The notes under the pieces are model-generated. The model did not search any database, was not told the origin of the DNA, and saw only the letters and a list, made by a program, of their open reading frames with translations. Made by a program: the position numbers and the translations under genes. Of a DNA stretch of 64,000 nt, positions 34,365 to 42,470 are shown in pieces (position 1 is the stretch's first letter; each line of letters starts with the position of its first letter). The DNA is from Streptomyces fildesensis (GTDB lineage Bacteria > Actinomycetota > Actinomycetes > Streptomycetales > Streptomycetaceae): positions 62,001 to 126,000 of the forward strand of contig NZ_JAAIKO010000013.1 of NCBI RefSeq assembly GCF_016107395.1, given 5' to 3'.

Positions 34365-35614
34365 GCCGGTTCCGTCTGCGGCTCTGGCGGCTGAGCAGTG
34401 AACGGGCCCGGCTGACGAGTCTGTACGGCGGGCTGCTGGTGCTGGCCGGCGGCGTGCTGATAGCCCTCGTGTACTCGCTGGTGCGCAGCGGTCTCTACTC
34501 CACCATCAGCCTCGCCGTCACCACCGCCGTCCCCATCGGCGGCGGCCCCCGCTCCCCGTACGCCCTGCCGACCCGGCAGTTCGCCGAGGCCCAGCCGGCG
34601 CTTCCCCTGCAGGGGCAGACGTTCGACGCCGCCAAGGCGCACGCGGCGACGAAGATGATCACGACGGCGGCGGAGAGCGCGGCCCTCAGCAAACTGCTGA
34701 CGGTCTCGCTCATCTCGCTCGCCGTCTTCGCCGTGCTGTCCGTGGCGCTGGCCTGGTGGATGGCGGGACGGGTGCTGCGTCCGGTGGGCGTCATCACGTC
34801 CACCGCCCGCCGGCTGTCCGGTGAGAACCTGCACGAGCGCATCAAGCTGAAGGCGCCGCCCGGCGAGCTGAAGCAGCTCGCCGACACGTTCGACACCATG
34901 CTCGACCGGATAGAGCAGCTGGTCTCCGCCCAGCAGCGGTTCGTCGCCAACGCCGCCCATGAGCTGCGGACGCCGCTGGCCGTGCAGCGTGCCGCGGCCG
35001 AGATCGGGCTGGCGGACCCGGACCTGGATCCGGAACGGCTCGCGCGCCTGCGCGGCAAGCTCATCGACGTCGCCGATGACAGCGAGAAGCTGATCGACGG
35101 ACTGCTGCTGCTCTCGGCCAGCGACCAGGGGCTGGAGCGCGTCGGGCCGATCGCGCTCGACGCGACCGCGGCGAGCGTTGCGACGGCGCTCGCGGACCAG
35201 GCGGGCGAGCACGGGGTCACCGTCGGGACCGAACTGCGGCCGCTGACCGTGCAGGGCGAGGCCGTGCTGCTCGGGCATCTGGTGCACAACCTGGTGAGCA
35301 ACGCGATCCGCTACAACCACCCGGGCGGGCAGGTGCGGGTCAGGGTCGGCGCGGACGGCCTGGAGGTCGTCAACACCGGCCCTGAGGTGCCGGCCGCCGA
35401 GGTGCCGGAGCTCTTCGAGCCCTTCCGGCGGATGCAGGCCCGCCGCCACGGGCCGGGGGAGGGGGCGGGACTCGGGCTCTCCATCGTCGCCTCGATCGCC
35501 CGCGCGCACGGGGCCGTGGCCACCGCCGCAGCGAATCCGGGCGGCGGCCTGACGGTCCGCGTGGCCGGCTTCCAGCCGGCCGGCTCCAGGAAGCCGGTTT
35601 CTCAGCGGTCCTAG
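34361..35614 (+). CDS. Sensor histidine kinase (HAMP-HisKA-HATPase)
   Basis: 417 aa from ATG 34361. Membrane helix 1 (about 22-42), a ~70-residue extracellular sensor and membrane helix 2 (about 113-133) are followed by HAMP (VLRPVGVITSTARRLSGENL). HisKA has phosphoacceptor His200 (NAAHELRTPLAV). The ATPase has an N box in NLVSNAIRYN and GAGLGLSIVASIARAHG; the canonical G1 D-x-G is replaced by VNTGPEVP, as in many actinobacterial kinases of this subgroup. It is the cognate kinase of the preceding regulator and the likely sensor of the substrate exported by the divergent ABC system. Confidence 0.92.
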   Translation: MSRFRLRLWRLSSERARLTSLYGGLLVLAGGVLIALVYSLVRSGLYSTISLAVTTAVPIGGGPRSPYALPTRQFAEAQPALPLQGQTFDAAKAHAATKMITTAAESAALSKLLTVSLISLAVFAVLSVALAWWMAGRVLRPVGVITSTARRLSGENLHERIKLKAPPGELKQLADTFDTMLDRIEQLVSAQQRFVANAAHELRTPLAVQRAAAEIGLADPDLDPERLARLRGKLIDVADDSEKLIDGLLLLSASDQGLERVGPIALDATAASVATALADQAGEHGVTVGTELRPLTVQGEAVLLGHLVHNLVSNAIRYNHPGGQVRVRVGADGLEVVNTGPEVPAAEVPELFEPFRRMQARRHGPGEGAGLGLSIVASIARAHGAVATAAANPGGGLTVRVAGFQPAGSRKPVSQRS

Positions 35615-35686
35615 AGGTCCTGGCCCTGGAGGCCCTGGAGGCCCTAGCGGTCCTAGCGGTTCTGGCCCTAGCGGTCCTGGCCTTAG
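35606..35686. repeat. 9-bp tandem repeat bridging two stop codons
   Basis: About nine degenerate 9-bp units (CGGTCCTAG, AGGTCCTGG, CCCTGGAGG twice, CCCTAGCGG, TCCTAGCGG and so on). The first unit contains the kinase stop (TAG 35612-35614) and the last reaches the TerB stop (35683-35685) on the other strand. Confidence 0.85.
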
Positions 35687-36138
35687 AGGTCGAACTCCTT
35701 GGGGTCGATGCCCACCGCGAAGCACGCCTCGCGGACGACACCCTGCTCGGTCTTGTCGAAGTCACCGTCGGCGCCGCCGATGACGATGCCGATCTGGATG
35801 ACGGCGCGGGCCTCGGTCGGCTTCTTCTGGACCTTGCCGATCTCCTGCAGGATCCCGACCTTGCCGAAGTCGAAGTCGGCGGTCAGCTTGCCGAGGTAGG
35901 CGTCGAACCGGCGCTGCAGGTCATCGGCCGGGAAGTTCTGCAATACGTCGTTGCCCGCGATCAGCGACGCCACGCGCTGGCGCTCGGACGGGTCGATCTG
36001 ACCGTCGGCGGCGGCGACCAGTGCGCACATCGCCATGCTCGCGTCGCGGAACGCCCCGCTCTTGAGGTCGTTCTTCTTCGCGGTGAGCTGGGTCTGCATG
36101 GTCTGCGCGGACTCCTTGAAGCGATTCCACAGGGCCAT
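35683..36138 (-). CDS. TerB-family (tellurite resistance) protein
   Basis: 151 aa from ATG 36138 with CGAGGAGAA upstream on the coding strand; an in-frame start 31 codons earlier lacks support. All-helical TerB domain: ASMAMCALVAAADGQIDPSE, RQRVASLIAGNDVLQNF, RAVIQIGIVIGGADGDFDK, EQGVVREACFAVGIDPKEF. The two acidic A-A-D-G and G-A-D-G-D-F loops are the family's metal-binding sites. TerB proteins work with TerD/TerC in membrane-linked stress complexes; a terD is 5.6 kb away. Confidence 0.92.
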   Translation of the reverse strand: MALWNRFKESAQTMQTQLTAKKNDLKSGAFRDASMAMCALVAAADGQIDPSERQRVASLIAGNDVLQNFPADDLQRRFDAYLGKLTADFDFGKVGILQEIGKVQKKPTEARAVIQIGIVIGGADGDFDKTEQGVVREACFAVGIDPKEFDL

Positions 36139-36282
36139 GGTGGTGTTCTCCTCGACGCATTGGCTTTCGATCTCGCCCAGGGAACTCCCCGGAGGCCCCA
36201 TGGAGTTCCCTGGCGCCCCCGGGCCGGGCACCGCCCGGGGGCGCGCGGGACGGCACGCGACCGGCGGCCAAGGATGCGGCGG

Positions 36283-37272
36283 CTACGGGACCAGCACGAC
36301 CTTGCCCATCGTGGCGCGGGTCTCCAGCGCCCGGTGCGCGGCGGCGGCCTCCGCCAGCGGGAAGCGCTGCACCGCAGGTACGAGACGGCCGGCGGCGGCC
36401 TCCGCGAGGGCCGCCTCCTCCAGGGCGCGCAGGCCCTCGGGGCCGCCGATCGCCTTCATCATCGGCGGGCCGATCACGGTCTGCGAGGTGATCCCACGAG
36501 TGGCCAGTTCCTCCTCGCCGAGCTCCAGCGGTCCGCCGGCGGACCAGCCGTAGACGAGGTGCCGGCCGCCCTTGCCGAGCAGGTCGACGGCGGCGCGGCC
36601 GAGCGGGCCGCTGACGGCGTCGAAGACGACGGTCGCGGACCGGCCGCCGAGGGCGGTGCGCACCTGGTCGGTCCAGCCGGGGGTGTTGTAGTCGACGGCC
36701 ACGTCCGCGCCCAGGCCGCGGATCCGTTCGACCTTGGCCGGGCCGCCCGCCGCTCCGACGACGGTCGCGCCGAGGTTCTTGGCGTGCTGGACGAGCAGGG
36801 TGCCGATGCCGCCGGCCGCGGCGGTGACGATCACCACGTCCTGGTCGGTCAGGTCCGCGAACCGCAGGATGCCGAGGGTGGTGCGGCCGGTGCCGATCAT
36901 GGCGATGCCCTCGGCGAAGTCCAGGTTCTCCGGCAGCTCGTGCAGTTTGCCGGTGTCGGTGACCGCGGTCTCGGCGTAGCCGCCGGGGACCATGCCGAGG
37001 TGGGCGGCGACGCGCCGGCCGAGCCAGCGCGCGTCGGTGCCCTCGCCGAGCGCGTCGACGGTGCCGGCGACCTCGCGGCCGGGGATCGTCGGCAGCTCGG
37101 GCAGCGGGTACGGGCTCTTCGGGTCGCCCTGGCGGAAGACGGTGTCGATCACGTGGACCCCGGCCGCGCCGACGGCGATCCGCACCTGCCCGGGACCCGG
37201 AACCGGGGTCTCGGTCTGCTCGTACGTCAGGTTCTCGGCGGGGCCGAAGGCGTGCAGACGGGCGGCGCGCAT
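36283..37272 (-). CDS. Zinc-independent quinone oxidoreductase (MDR family)
   Basis: 329 aa from ATG 37272 (MRAARLHAFGPAENL). GroES-like N-domain (PTIPGREVAGTVDALGEGTD); NADPH-binding Rossmann motif TAAAGGIGTLLVQHAKNLGA with VVGAAGGPAKVERIRGLGAD; no structural-zinc cysteine cluster. Homologues reduce quinones or enones. Its promoter region carries a perfect 22-bp palindrome (37335-37356), so it is probably under dedicated control by a regulator not encoded beside it. Confidence 0.9.
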   Translation of the reverse strand: MRAARLHAFGPAENLTYEQTETPVPGPGQVRIAVGAAGVHVIDTVFRQGDPKSPYPLPELPTIPGREVAGTVDALGEGTDARWLGRRVAAHLGMVPGGYAETAVTDTGKLHELPENLDFAEGIAMIGTGRTTLGILRFADLTDQDVVIVTAAAGGIGTLLVQHAKNLGATVVGAAGGPAKVERIRGLGADVAVDYNTPGWTDQVRTALGGRSATVVFDAVSGPLGRAAVDLLGKGGRHLVYGWSAGGPLELGEEELATRGITSQTVIGPPMMKAIGGPEGLRALEEAALAEAAAGRLVPAVQRFPLAEAAAAHRALETRATMGKVVLVP

Positions 37273-37334
37273 GGCGTTTCTCCGGATCTTCGGGCGGTGC
37301 GGGCGCCTGGTGGCGCCCGCACCGCTCATCCTTC

Positions 37335-37356
37335 GACGTGAACCTAGGTTCACGTC
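37335..37356 (-). promoter_or_regulatory. Perfect 22-bp palindromic operator of the quinone oxidoreductase
   Basis: Half site GACGTGAACCT followed directly by its complement. On the minus strand it overlaps TTGACG (a good -35), and 19 bp further is AAGGAT, the long spacer typical of MerR-family-activated promoters. A TetR-type operator is the alternative. Confidence 0.8.
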
Positions 37357-37426
37357 AAGGCCGGAGGTCCGGAGGAAGCCGGGAGGTCCGAAGGCGTCCG
37401 GGAGACCCGGGGCCTGCGCTACCGCG

Positions 37427-37825
37427 TTACGACGACCGGGCCAGGAGCTTCTGCTTGGCCTGGGCGTACTCCTCCTCGGTGAGGTCGCCGCGGCTCTTCA
37501 GCTCGGACAGCTTGTGGAGCTGGTCCACGCTGTCGTCCTGCGTGCCCGCCGCTTCGCGCACGTACTGCTTGAAGGCCGTCTGCTGAGCCTCCACCTGCTT
37601 GACGTCGCGCTGGCTCATGCCCTTGCCGCGCACGATGACATAGGCCAGCACGCCGACGAAGGGCAGCAGGATGACCAGGATCATCCAGCCCGCCTTGGCC
37701 CAGCCGCCGAGCTCGCGGTCGCGGAACAGGTCGCCGATGATCCGGAACAGCAGGAAGAACCAGAGCACCCAGAAGAACAGCAGAAGCATCGTCCAGAAGA
37801 GGTCGAGCATCGGGTAGTTTTCCAT
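37427..37825 (-). CDS. PLDc_N and SHOCT domain membrane protein
   Basis: 132 aa from ATG 37825. Two N-terminal hydrophobic segments (LFWTMLLLFFWVLWFFLLFR and AGWMILVILLPFVGVLAYVI) form the phospholipase-D-like N-terminal anchor. The protein ends with a SHOCT motif (KLSELKSRGDLTEEEYAQAK then QKLLAR). Small proteins of this kind are widespread in actinobacteria and of unknown role; SHOCT is thought to mediate oligomerisation. It is not obviously in an operon. Confidence 0.85.
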   Translation of the reverse strand: MENYPMLDLFWTMLLLFFWVLWFFLLFRIIGDLFRDRELGGWAKAGWMILVILLPFVGVLAYVIVRGKGMSQRDVKQVEAQQTAFKQYVREAAGTQDDSVDQLHKLSELKSRGDLTEEEYAQAKQKLLARSS

Positions 37826-37880
37826 GACTCAAGGAGAAGCTCTGGTCAGAACCGGCGCATCCGGGGTTGACCCGAATGGG

Positions 37881-38369
37881 TCACACGCGCGGGAAGCGGG
37901 CCCGCAGGTCCCAGATCGCCGGGTTGTCGCCGAGGCCGTCGTGCATGTCGGTCAGGTCCGCGATCAGGTCGTGCAGGAAGTCGCGTGCCTCGCGGCGGAA
38001 CGTCGTGTGGTGCAGGGAGAGCGGCGGCTCGTCCTCGGCCCAGTCGGCGACGACGTCCACGTAGCCGAAGCGCCGCGCGAAGCGGAGCCGGTCCGTGGAC
38101 TCGGTGAAGTCGAACTCGGCGTACTGCGAGCGCGAGGCGCGGCTGCCGCGCGGGTCCTGGTCCAGCCGCTCGACGATGTCGCACATCGCCCACGCGAAGT
38201 CGAGCACCGGGACCCATCCCCAGGCTGTGGACAGTTCGCGCTCGCCCTTCGCGAGGTACACATCGCCGCAGAACAGGTCGTGACGCAGGGAGTGGACGGT
38301 CGCGGTGCGGTAGTCCGTCTGCGGGGGGTCGGGAAAGCGGCGGGAGAGGGCGTAGCCGAGGTCGATCAC
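37881..38369 (-). CDS. Conserved hypothetical protein
   Basis: 162 aa from ATG 38369. No signal peptide or membrane segment. Trp/acidic-rich core (LSTAWGWVPVLDFAWAMCDI, DLRFA-type strands near 95-110, FLHDLIADLTDMHDGLGDNP). I do not recognise the family with confidence; it resembles small Streptomyces immunity-like or DUF proteins. Codon use is normal. No functional context. Confidence 0.7.
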   Translation of the reverse strand: MIDLGYALSRRFPDPPQTDYRTATVHSLRHDLFCGDVYLAKGERELSTAWGWVPVLDFAWAMCDIVERLDQDPRGSRASRSQYAEFDFTESTDRLRFARRFGYVDVVADWAEDEPPLSLHHTTFRREARDFLHDLIADLTDMHDGLGDNPAIWDLRARFPRV

Positions 38370-38443
38370 ACTGTCGATCGTCGCACGCGGTACGACTGCG
38401 GAATGACGCGGCGGAACGACGCGTGGGCGCGACCCGGTCCGCG

Positions 38444-38523
38444 TCGGTGCAACAGCCGCCGGCGGGTCCGGGTCGGCGCAGCAGCCGCCGGCCGGCCGCG
38501 TGGTCAGCGCAGCAGCCGCTGCT
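38444..38523 (-). repeat. Three degenerate copies of the senR 3' end
   Basis: TCGGTGCAACAGCCGCCGGC (38444-38463), TCGGCGCAGCAGCCGCCGGC (38472-38491) and TCAGCGCAGCAGCCGCTGCT (38504-38523). The last is the end of the response-regulator gene including its stop; the first two are non-coding echoes downstream, 28-32 bp apart. Confidence 0.75.
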
Positions 38524-39181
38524 CCTTGGCCACGGACACCGCTCCGGCCCGGGTGTCGACGCCGAGCTTGTCGTAGATCCGGCCCAGGTGCGTCTTGACG
38601 GTCGCCTCGCTGATGAACAGGGCGCGGGCGATGTCGCGGTTGCCGAGGCCCTGCGCGAGCTGGGCGAGGATGTCCAGCTCGCGTTCGGTGAGGTTCGGGC
38701 GCGGGGCGCGCATCCGGGCCAAGACGCGGCTGGCGACCGGCGGCGAGAGGGTGGTGCGGCCCTGGGCCGCCGCGTGGATCGCGGCGAACAGCTCCTCGGG
38801 CCGCTCCGCCTTGAGCAGATAGCCGGTCGCGCCGGCCTCGATGGCGCGGGTGATGTCGGCGTCGGTGTCGTACGTGGTCAGCACCAGGACGTGCGGGGCC
38901 GCGTCGGGCGCCTCGACGGCCGAGGTGATCCGCCGGGTGGCCTCGACGCCGTCGATCCCGTTCCCCAGCTGGAGATCCATCAGGACGACCTGCGGACGCA
39001 GCCGGGCGGCCATGACGACCGCCTCCTCGCCCGTCCCGGCCTCGCCGATCACGTCGATGTCGCCCGCGCTGGCGAGCAGCGCGAGGAGCCCGGCGCGTAC
39101 GACGGCGTGGTCGTCGCAGACCAGCAGCCGCACGGGGGCGGGCGTGGGCGTGGGTTCCGGTACGGCGGCGGAGGCGGTCAC
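38504..39181 (-). CDS. LuxR/NarL-family response regulator, SenR-like
   Basis: 225 aa from GTG 39181, overlapping the kinase stop by 4 bp. Receiver with Asp69 (PQVVLMDLQLGNGIDGVE) and LKAERPEELFAAIHAA; C-terminal LuxR HTH (LTERELDILAQLAQGLGNRD, SEATVKTHLGRIYDKLGVDT). With the adjacent kinase and the divergent HbpS-like gene it matches the Streptomyces reticuli SenS-SenR-HbpS arrangement, a haem/redox-responsive system that activates a catalase-peroxidase locus. The assignment rests on context and fold. Confidence 0.88.
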   Translation of the reverse strand: MTASAAVPEPTPTPAPVRLLVCDDHAVVRAGLLALLASAGDIDVIGEAGTGEEAVVMAARLRPQVVLMDLQLGNGIDGVEATRRITSAVEAPDAAPHVLVLTTYDTDADITRAIEAGATGYLLKAERPEELFAAIHAAAQGRTTLSPPVASRVLARMRAPRPNLTERELDILAQLAQGLGNRDIARALFISEATVKTHLGRIYDKLGVDTRAGAVSVAKEQRLLR

Positions 39182-40437
39182 TGGTGCTCCAGGGGGATCG
39201 TGGCGGTGACGACGGTGCCTTCGCCCGCGCCGCTCTCGACGGTCAGGGTGCCGCCGAACTGGCGGAGCCGGGCGCGCATCGCCGGCAGGCCGTGGCCGCG
39301 GGCCGCCCCTTCGGCGGCGGCGCCGGAGCCGGGGGCCGCGCGGTCGGCCGGGTCGAAGCCGCGGCCGTCGTCCGCGATGTCCAGGACGGCCTGGTCGCCG
39401 AGGTACGACAGGGTGATCACGGCGGCCGAGGCGCCGGCGTGCTCGCGCACATTGGCCAGCGCGCCCTGCGCGATCCGCATCAGCGCGGCCTGCGCGGCGG
39501 CCGGCAGCCCGCCCGATGCCGTGCCGCTCGGGGTGGTTCCGATCGGCGTTCCGCCAGGGCTTCCGTCCAGGTGGAAGCGGACCGGCAGGCCGCTCTCCGC
39601 CGACTCGCGTTCGGCCAGCGCCCGCAACGCGTCGTGCAGGGTGCCGCCGTCGGCGAGGTCGGCGGGCGCGAGGTTGTGCACGAAGGCGCGCGCCTCGGCG
39701 AGGTTGCGCGCGACGATCGAGGTCGCGGTGGTGACGTGCGTCCTGGCGGTGCCGGGGTCGCTGTCCCAGGTGCGGGCCGCGGCCTGCAGCAGCATCTGCT
39801 GGCTGGACAGGCCCTGCGCCAGGCTGTCGTGGATCTCCATGGCCAGCCGCTGCCGCTCGGCCAGCGCGCCCGCGCGCCGCTCGGTCGCCGCGAGCTCGCG
39901 CTGGGTCCTGACGAGGTCGTCGATGAGTGCGTGCTGACGGGCGGCCTGCCGCTGCATGTGCAGGAAGACGGCGGTGGCGAGGCCCGCGACGGCGGGCGGC
40001 AGCAGGAGGAGGTTGGGGTCGAAGCCGTCGGCCAGCCGGAGCTGGGAGATGACGACCAGGACGGTGAGGGCCGCCACGAGGATGATCGCGGCACGTGCCG
40101 GCAGGGTCCGCAGCCCGCTGTAGAAGAGCGGGATCGCGCACCAGGCGAAGCTCGGCGCGAGCAGCACGATCACCACCCAGGCGACGACGACGGCCGCCAG
40201 CCACAGACGGTGGGCCGAGGGCCCAGCCCTTCCGGCGGCCGGACCGAGCGCGTACAGGACGGCGAGCGCGACGCTCAGGCCGATCACCCACGGCACCCTG
40301 GCGGCGCCCGGATGGTGCACCACGAAGCGGGTCAGCGAGGCACCCAGCAGCAGGACGAACGCGGTGTGCATGACGAGGGTGAGCCAGCCCGCATCGGGGT
40401 CGGCGGTCTCCGCCGCCGGTCGCGGGGTGGTGCTCAC
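39178..40437 (-). CDS. Membrane sensor histidine kinase, SenS-like
   Basis: 419 aa from ATG 40437. About five membrane helices in residues 18-160 with short outside loops, then HisKA_3 with His203 (RLAMEIHDSLAQGLSSQQML) and HATPase (LANVREHAGASAAVITLSYL, LDIADDGRGFDP, ARGHGLPAMRARLRQFGGTL). S. reticuli SenS has the same five-helix sensor and is controlled by extracellular HbpS; an HbpS-like gene is divergently encoded 208 bp away. This supports the assignment. Confidence 0.88.
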   Translation of the reverse strand: MSTTPRPAAETADPDAGWLTLVMHTAFVLLLGASLTRFVVHHPGAARVPWVIGLSVALAVLYALGPAAGRAGPSAHRLWLAAVVVAWVVIVLLAPSFAWCAIPLFYSGLRTLPARAAIILVAALTVLVVISQLRLADGFDPNLLLLPPAVAGLATAVFLHMQRQAARQHALIDDLVRTQRELAATERRAGALAERQRLAMEIHDSLAQGLSSQQMLLQAAARTWDSDPGTARTHVTTATSIVARNLAEARAFVHNLAPADLADGGTLHDALRALAERESAESGLPVRFHLDGSPGGTPIGTTPSGTASGGLPAAAQAALMRIAQGALANVREHAGASAAVITLSYLGDQAVLDIADDGRGFDPADRAAPGSGAAAEGAARGHGLPAMRARLRQFGGTLTVESGAGEGTVVTATIPLEHQ

Positions 40438-40519
40438 GTGGATCTCCTCGTCGTCGGCCGCTCCTGCCCCCGTATCCCTTTATCGCCCGGCCCCGCCGGC
40501 CCCGCATCATCCGATCGGT

Positions 40520-40533
40520 TGACGGCCCCGTCA
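40520..40533. promoter_or_regulatory. Candidate operator in the senS-hbpS intergenic region
   Basis: TGACGG-CC-CCGTCA, flanked by CATCATC-type repeats on both sides (about 40505-40541) and preceded by the CCGATCGG palindrome (40511-40518). A site for SenR acting on both divergent promoters is a reasonable guess. Confidence 0.4.
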
Positions 40534-40645
40534 TCCATCATGCCCGCGGGGAGGGGCCGGCTCGCCGACCCTGATCGGCCCGGTCCGGGCCGAGGATCGA
40601 AGGGCAGGCCCGGTGCGGGCCGCACCGATTCTCTGAGGAGTGACC

Positions 40646-41182
40646 GTGAAGATTTCCGCTCGTGTTCTGGCCGGGTCCCTCGCTGCAGCCGCTCTCGGCG
40701 CCGGCGTCTTCGGCAGTGTGTCGGCGTCCGCCGCCCCGGCGCCCGCCGCGAAGACCGCCGACATCCGGCCGTCGCAGACCGTCCGGACGGCGCATCTGAC
40801 GATCGACGCCGCCGCCAAGGGCGCCCAGGCCGCGCTCGACGCCGCCGAGAAGGCCGACCAGCACGTCACCGTCGCGGTCGTCGACCGCAACGGGAACACC
40901 GTCGTCACCCTGCGCGGCGACGGCGCGGGCCCGCAGTCCTACGAGTCCGCCGAGCGCAAGGCGTACACCGCGGTCTCCTGGAACGCCCCCACCTCGGAGT
41001 TGGCCGAGCGGCTGGCCCAGGCCCCGAACCTCAAGGACATCCCCGGCACCCTCTTCCTGGCCGGCGCCGCCCCCGTCACCGACGGCGGTGCGCCCATCGC
41101 GGCCATCGGTGTCGCCGGCGCCCCCAGCGGTGACCTGGACGAGCAGTTCGCGCGCGTCGGTGTGGCGGCTCTCGGGAAGTGA
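40646..41182 (+). CDS. Secreted GlcG/HbpS-family haem-degrading or haem-binding protein
   Basis: 178 aa from GTG 40646, with GAGGAG ending five bases upstream; the GTG at 40640 overlaps that site and is rejected. A signal peptide (residues 1-30, cleavage near ASAAPAP) precedes a GlcG/HbpS domain: AHLTIDAAAKGAQAALDAAE, HVTVAVVDRNGNTVVTLRGD, AERKAYTAVSWNAPTSEL, LAGAAPVTDGGAPIAAIGVA. HbpS octamers outside the cell bind haem and iron and modulate the SenS kinase. The stop codon is inside a 17-bp tandem duplication. Confidence 0.88.
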   Translation: MKISARVLAGSLAAAALGAGVFGSVSASAAPAPAAKTADIRPSQTVRTAHLTIDAAAKGAQAALDAAEKADQHVTVAVVDRNGNTVVTLRGDGAGPQSYESAERKAYTAVSWNAPTSELAERLAQAPNLKDIPGTLFLAGAAPVTDGGAPIAAIGVAGAPSGDLDEQFARVGVAALGK

Positions 41183-41201
41183 CCGCTCTCGGGAAGTGAC
41201 C
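41168..41201 (+). repeat. 17-bp tandem duplication spanning the hbpS-like stop codon
   Basis: GCTCTCGGGAAGTGACC occurs twice in direct succession (41168-41184, 41185-41201). The first copy contains the functional TGA (41180-41182). Confidence 0.95.
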
Positions 41202-41213
41202 GCCGCACGAACG

Positions 41214-41254
41214 CCGACGGCCTCCGGATCAGGGTGCGATCCGGAGGCCGTCGG
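41214..41254. terminator. Bidirectional terminator between hbpS-like and terD genes
   Basis: CCGACGGCCTCCGGATC pairs perfectly with GATCCGGAGGCCGTCGG, 7-nt loop. Confidence 0.9.
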
Positions 41255-41269
41255 GAGGTGGAGCCGGTG

Positions 41270-41845
41270 TCAGAGGTTGACGCCGAAGTCCGTGGCGATA
41301 CCCACGAGGCCGGAGGCGTAGCCCTGGCCCACCGCGCGGAACTTCCACTCCGCGCCGTTGCGGTACAGCTCGCCGAAGACCATCGCGGTCTCGGTGGCCG
41401 AGTCCTCGCTCAGGTCGTAGCGGGCGATCTCCGCCTCGCCGGCCTGGTTGACGATGCGGATGTAGGCGTTGCGGACCTGGCCGAAGTTCTGGCTCCGGGT
41501 CTCGGCGTCGTAGATCGAGACCGGGAAGACGATCTTGTCGATGTCGGCCGGGAGCGCCGCCAGGTTGACCTTGATCTGCTCGTCGTCGCCCTCGCCCTCA
41601 CCGGTCTTGTTGTCGCCGGTGTGCACGATGGACTGGTCGGGCGTCGCCTTGTTGTTGAAGAAGACGAAGTGGCCGTCCGAGTAGACCTTGCCGGTGGTGT
41701 TCACAGCGATGGCGCTCGCGTCGAGGTCGAAGTCGGTACCGGTGGTGGTACGGACGTCCCAGCCGAGACCGACCGTGACCGCCGTCAGGCCAGGCGCCTC
41801 TTTGGTCAGCGAGACGTTGCCGCCCTTGGACAGGCTTACAGCCAT
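41270..41845 (-). CDS. terD: TerD-family calcium-binding stress protein
   Basis: 191 aa from ATG 41845, the usual TerD length. Diagnostic strands VSLSKGGNVSLTKEAPGLTA, VGLGWDVRTTTGTDFDLDAS, HFVFFNNKATPDQSIVHTGD (Asp-rich Ca sites), GDDEQIKVNLAALPADIDKI, and the end VGQGYASGLVGIATDFGV. TerD proteins bind Ca2+ and belong to Ter stress/tellurite complexes; Streptomyces carries many copies, with effects on development. It stands alone here. Confidence 0.95.
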   Translation of the reverse strand: MAVSLSKGGNVSLTKEAPGLTAVTVGLGWDVRTTTGTDFDLDASAIAVNTTGKVYSDGHFVFFNNKATPDQSIVHTGDNKTGEGEGDDEQIKVNLAALPADIDKIVFPVSIYDAETRSQNFGQVRNAYIRIVNQAGEAEIARYDLSEDSATETAMVFGELYRNGAEWKFRAVGQGYASGLVGIATDFGVNL

Positions 41846-42019
41846 TGGGAGTCCCCTCCATGGAGATGGGTTGTTGCCGACGAAGCTACCGTCACCCGTC
41901 ACAACGCCGTCAGAGGACTGTCTGGTTCCCTTCGAAGGATTCACGATTGGCCACAGCGGCCGAAACCACCGTGGAAAACCCTGTGACGGGAGCCGTCGGA
42001 ACACGGGATCATAGGACGC

Positions 42020-42448
42020 ATGTCCGGTCCCCTTGTCATTCGCGGCTCCGTCTCCGTCCCGGAGGCCGAGCTCCTGTGGCGTTTCTCCAGGTCGTCGGGG
42101 CCGGGCGGGCAGCATGTGAACACCAGTGACAGCCAGGTCGAGCTGCGCTTCGACCTCGCCGGTACGGAATCCCTGCCGCCGGTCTGGAAGGACCGGGCGC
42201 TGGAGCGCCTCGCGGGCAAGCTCGTCTCCGGCGTTCTGACGGTCAAGGCCTCCGAGCACCGCTCGCAGTGGCGCAACCGGGAGACGGCGCTCGCCCGGCT
42301 GGCGTCGGTGCTGGCGACGGCCACCGCCCCGCCGCCGAAGCCGCGCCGTCCGACGAAGATCCCGCGCGGGATCAACGAGCGCCGGCTGCGGCACAAGAAG
42401 CAGCGCGGCGAGACCAAGCGCGGCCGCGATCAGCGTTCCTGGGACTGA
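42020..42448 (+). CDS. arfB: Alternative ribosome-rescue peptidyl-tRNA hydrolase ArfB (YaeJ)
   Basis: 142 aa from ATG 42020. The RF-1-like GGQ motif is intact (RSSGPGGQHVNTSDSQVELR, Gln32). A basic C-terminal tail (RRLRHKKQRGETKRGRDQRS) inserts into the mRNA channel of stalled ribosomes. There are no codon-recognition domains, which separates it from release factors. It is divergent from terD and converges on the flavin reductase with 22 bp between stops. Confidence 0.95.
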   Translation: MSGPLVIRGSVSVPEAELLWRFSRSSGPGGQHVNTSDSQVELRFDLAGTESLPPVWKDRALERLAGKLVSGVLTVKASEHRSQWRNRETALARLASVLATATAPPPKPRRPTKIPRGINERRLRHKKQRGETKRGRDQRSWD

Positions 42449-42470
42449 CGCCGGGCTTTCGCAACACGCC

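Noticed and set aside
40640..40645. Upstream GTG start of the HbpS-like gene
   Set aside because: It overlaps the GAGGAG ribosome site; GTG 40646 has proper spacing.
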